Made by a program: the position numbers and the translations under genes
Notes under the pieces: generated by a model
The model's database searches: none
What the model saw: the letters and a program-made list of their open reading frames with translations, nothing else
Told to the model about the DNA's origin: nothing
Source: Onchocerca volvulus
Lineage: Eukaryota > Nematoda > Chromadorea > Rhabditida > Onchocercidae
Direction: 5' to 3'
Length of the DNA stretch: 64,000 nucleotides
Assembly (NCBI GenBank): GCA_000499405.2
Contig: HG738140.1
Location: 10,691,560 to 10,755,559 of the forward strand
Part shown: piece by piece, positions 63,388 through 64,000 of the stretch
Position numbering within the stretch: the first letter of the stretch is position 1
Layout: each line of letters begins with the position of its first letter

Positions 63388-64000
63388 ATCAACAACAGGA
63401 CTGCCGTGATTTTCACTGTGTTTTCTATGTTCATTTAATGAATTATTTAGAGAAAGAAGTACTGCGCAAAAGCTGTAGATTTTTAATTATTTACAGAGCA
63501 TTTCCGGATCAGATATCGAATTCATGAAATTATGGCCAAGACTTCATTATTGTTCTTAGAAGTTAATTGAACAGTTTTGAGAAAGAAAAAGAAAAATTTA
63601 TCGAATAAGCTTGTAAAAGTTGGGAGTATTTTTATTTTTTAATTCCAAATCTTCACTCACTTTAAATCCTTATAATGCGATGTGGATTAAACTTCGACGA
63701 GAAATAATGATACAATTTACCTAATTCCCTTTTCAACTGCTAATGGGTGAAATTGCTGGTAACATGGTTATGTGAATTGTTTGAACATTTATAGCGCATA
63801 AATGCTATCGTATTTTAACGATCTAATCACAGCTGTTTTCATATCGCAACTGGGTATAGATCGTTATTGTATATTATCATAATTATATTAGATAAAAAAG
63901 GAAAGATTAGAATCATAGAATATTTGATGCATTCCATCTCCATTCGGTGCTGAAAAGAAGTATTATGATATATTGCATTCACATGTTGCAAAGTTAAATT
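63388..64000. other. Right edge, no gene recognised
   Basis: AT-rich sequence behind the last stop codon. There is no exon with usable splice sites and no RNA gene that I can recognise. Confidence 0.4.

Noticed and set aside
1..64000. tRNA, rRNA, CRISPR arrays, bacterial operons or intact transposons
   Set aside because: No tRNA B-box, rRNA core, regular spacer-repeat array, transposase or reverse-transcriptase frame was seen on either strand.

Overview
The window is AT-rich eukaryotic DNA from a nematode. The evidence is many short exons (about 30-270 nt) split by small introns of all three phases, acceptors of the TTTTCAG/TTTCCAG type, several start codons lying just behind an acceptor-like site with no upstream exon (as in spliced-leader trans-splicing), and a nuclear receptor of the nematode supplementary type. 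Intron size and base composition would fit a spirurid/filarial worm, but that placement is inference. No bacterial, viral or organellar segment was seen.

Layout. (1) At 499-670 on the minus strand lies the first exon of a signal-anchored membrane protein that runs off the left edge. (2) At 3898-8895 and 10612-13251 on the plus strand are two tandem, diverged CNOT2/NOT2 genes of the CCR4-NOT deadenylase complex. They share intron positions and a 3' flank; the second has lost the N-terminal region and gained a 17-residue repeat. (3) At 15260-20849 on the minus strand is a nine-exon protein with three Gli/AEBP2-type C2H2 zinc fingers, best matched to AEBP2/jing. (4) At 20850-35049 is a 14-kb stretch without a convincing gene; it holds G-rich boxes, inverted repeats and islands of higher GC. 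(5) At 35050-41265 on the minus strand is a nuclear hormone receptor with two alternative first exons and an unexplained open frame in one intron. (6) At 42250-50454 on the plus strand is an 18-exon TTI1 gene (Tel2-Tti1-Tti2 complex). (7) At 51773-58670 on the plus strand is a secreted EMI plus fasciclin (FAS1) matrix protein of the periostin/TGFBI type. (8) At 59444-63387 on the plus strand is an unrecognised basic protein with a PP1-docking-like motif.

The genes do not form a pathway; this is ordinary eukaryotic gene order. All models come from reading frames across splice sites by eye: every exon junction given keeps frame, and each complete gene totals a whole number of codons. Three of about 70 introns modelled need a GC-AG splice pair, which is high. 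The strongest candidates for something new are the tandem NOT2 pair, the AEBP2-like zinc-finger gene in a nematode, and the cluster of GC-AG introns.
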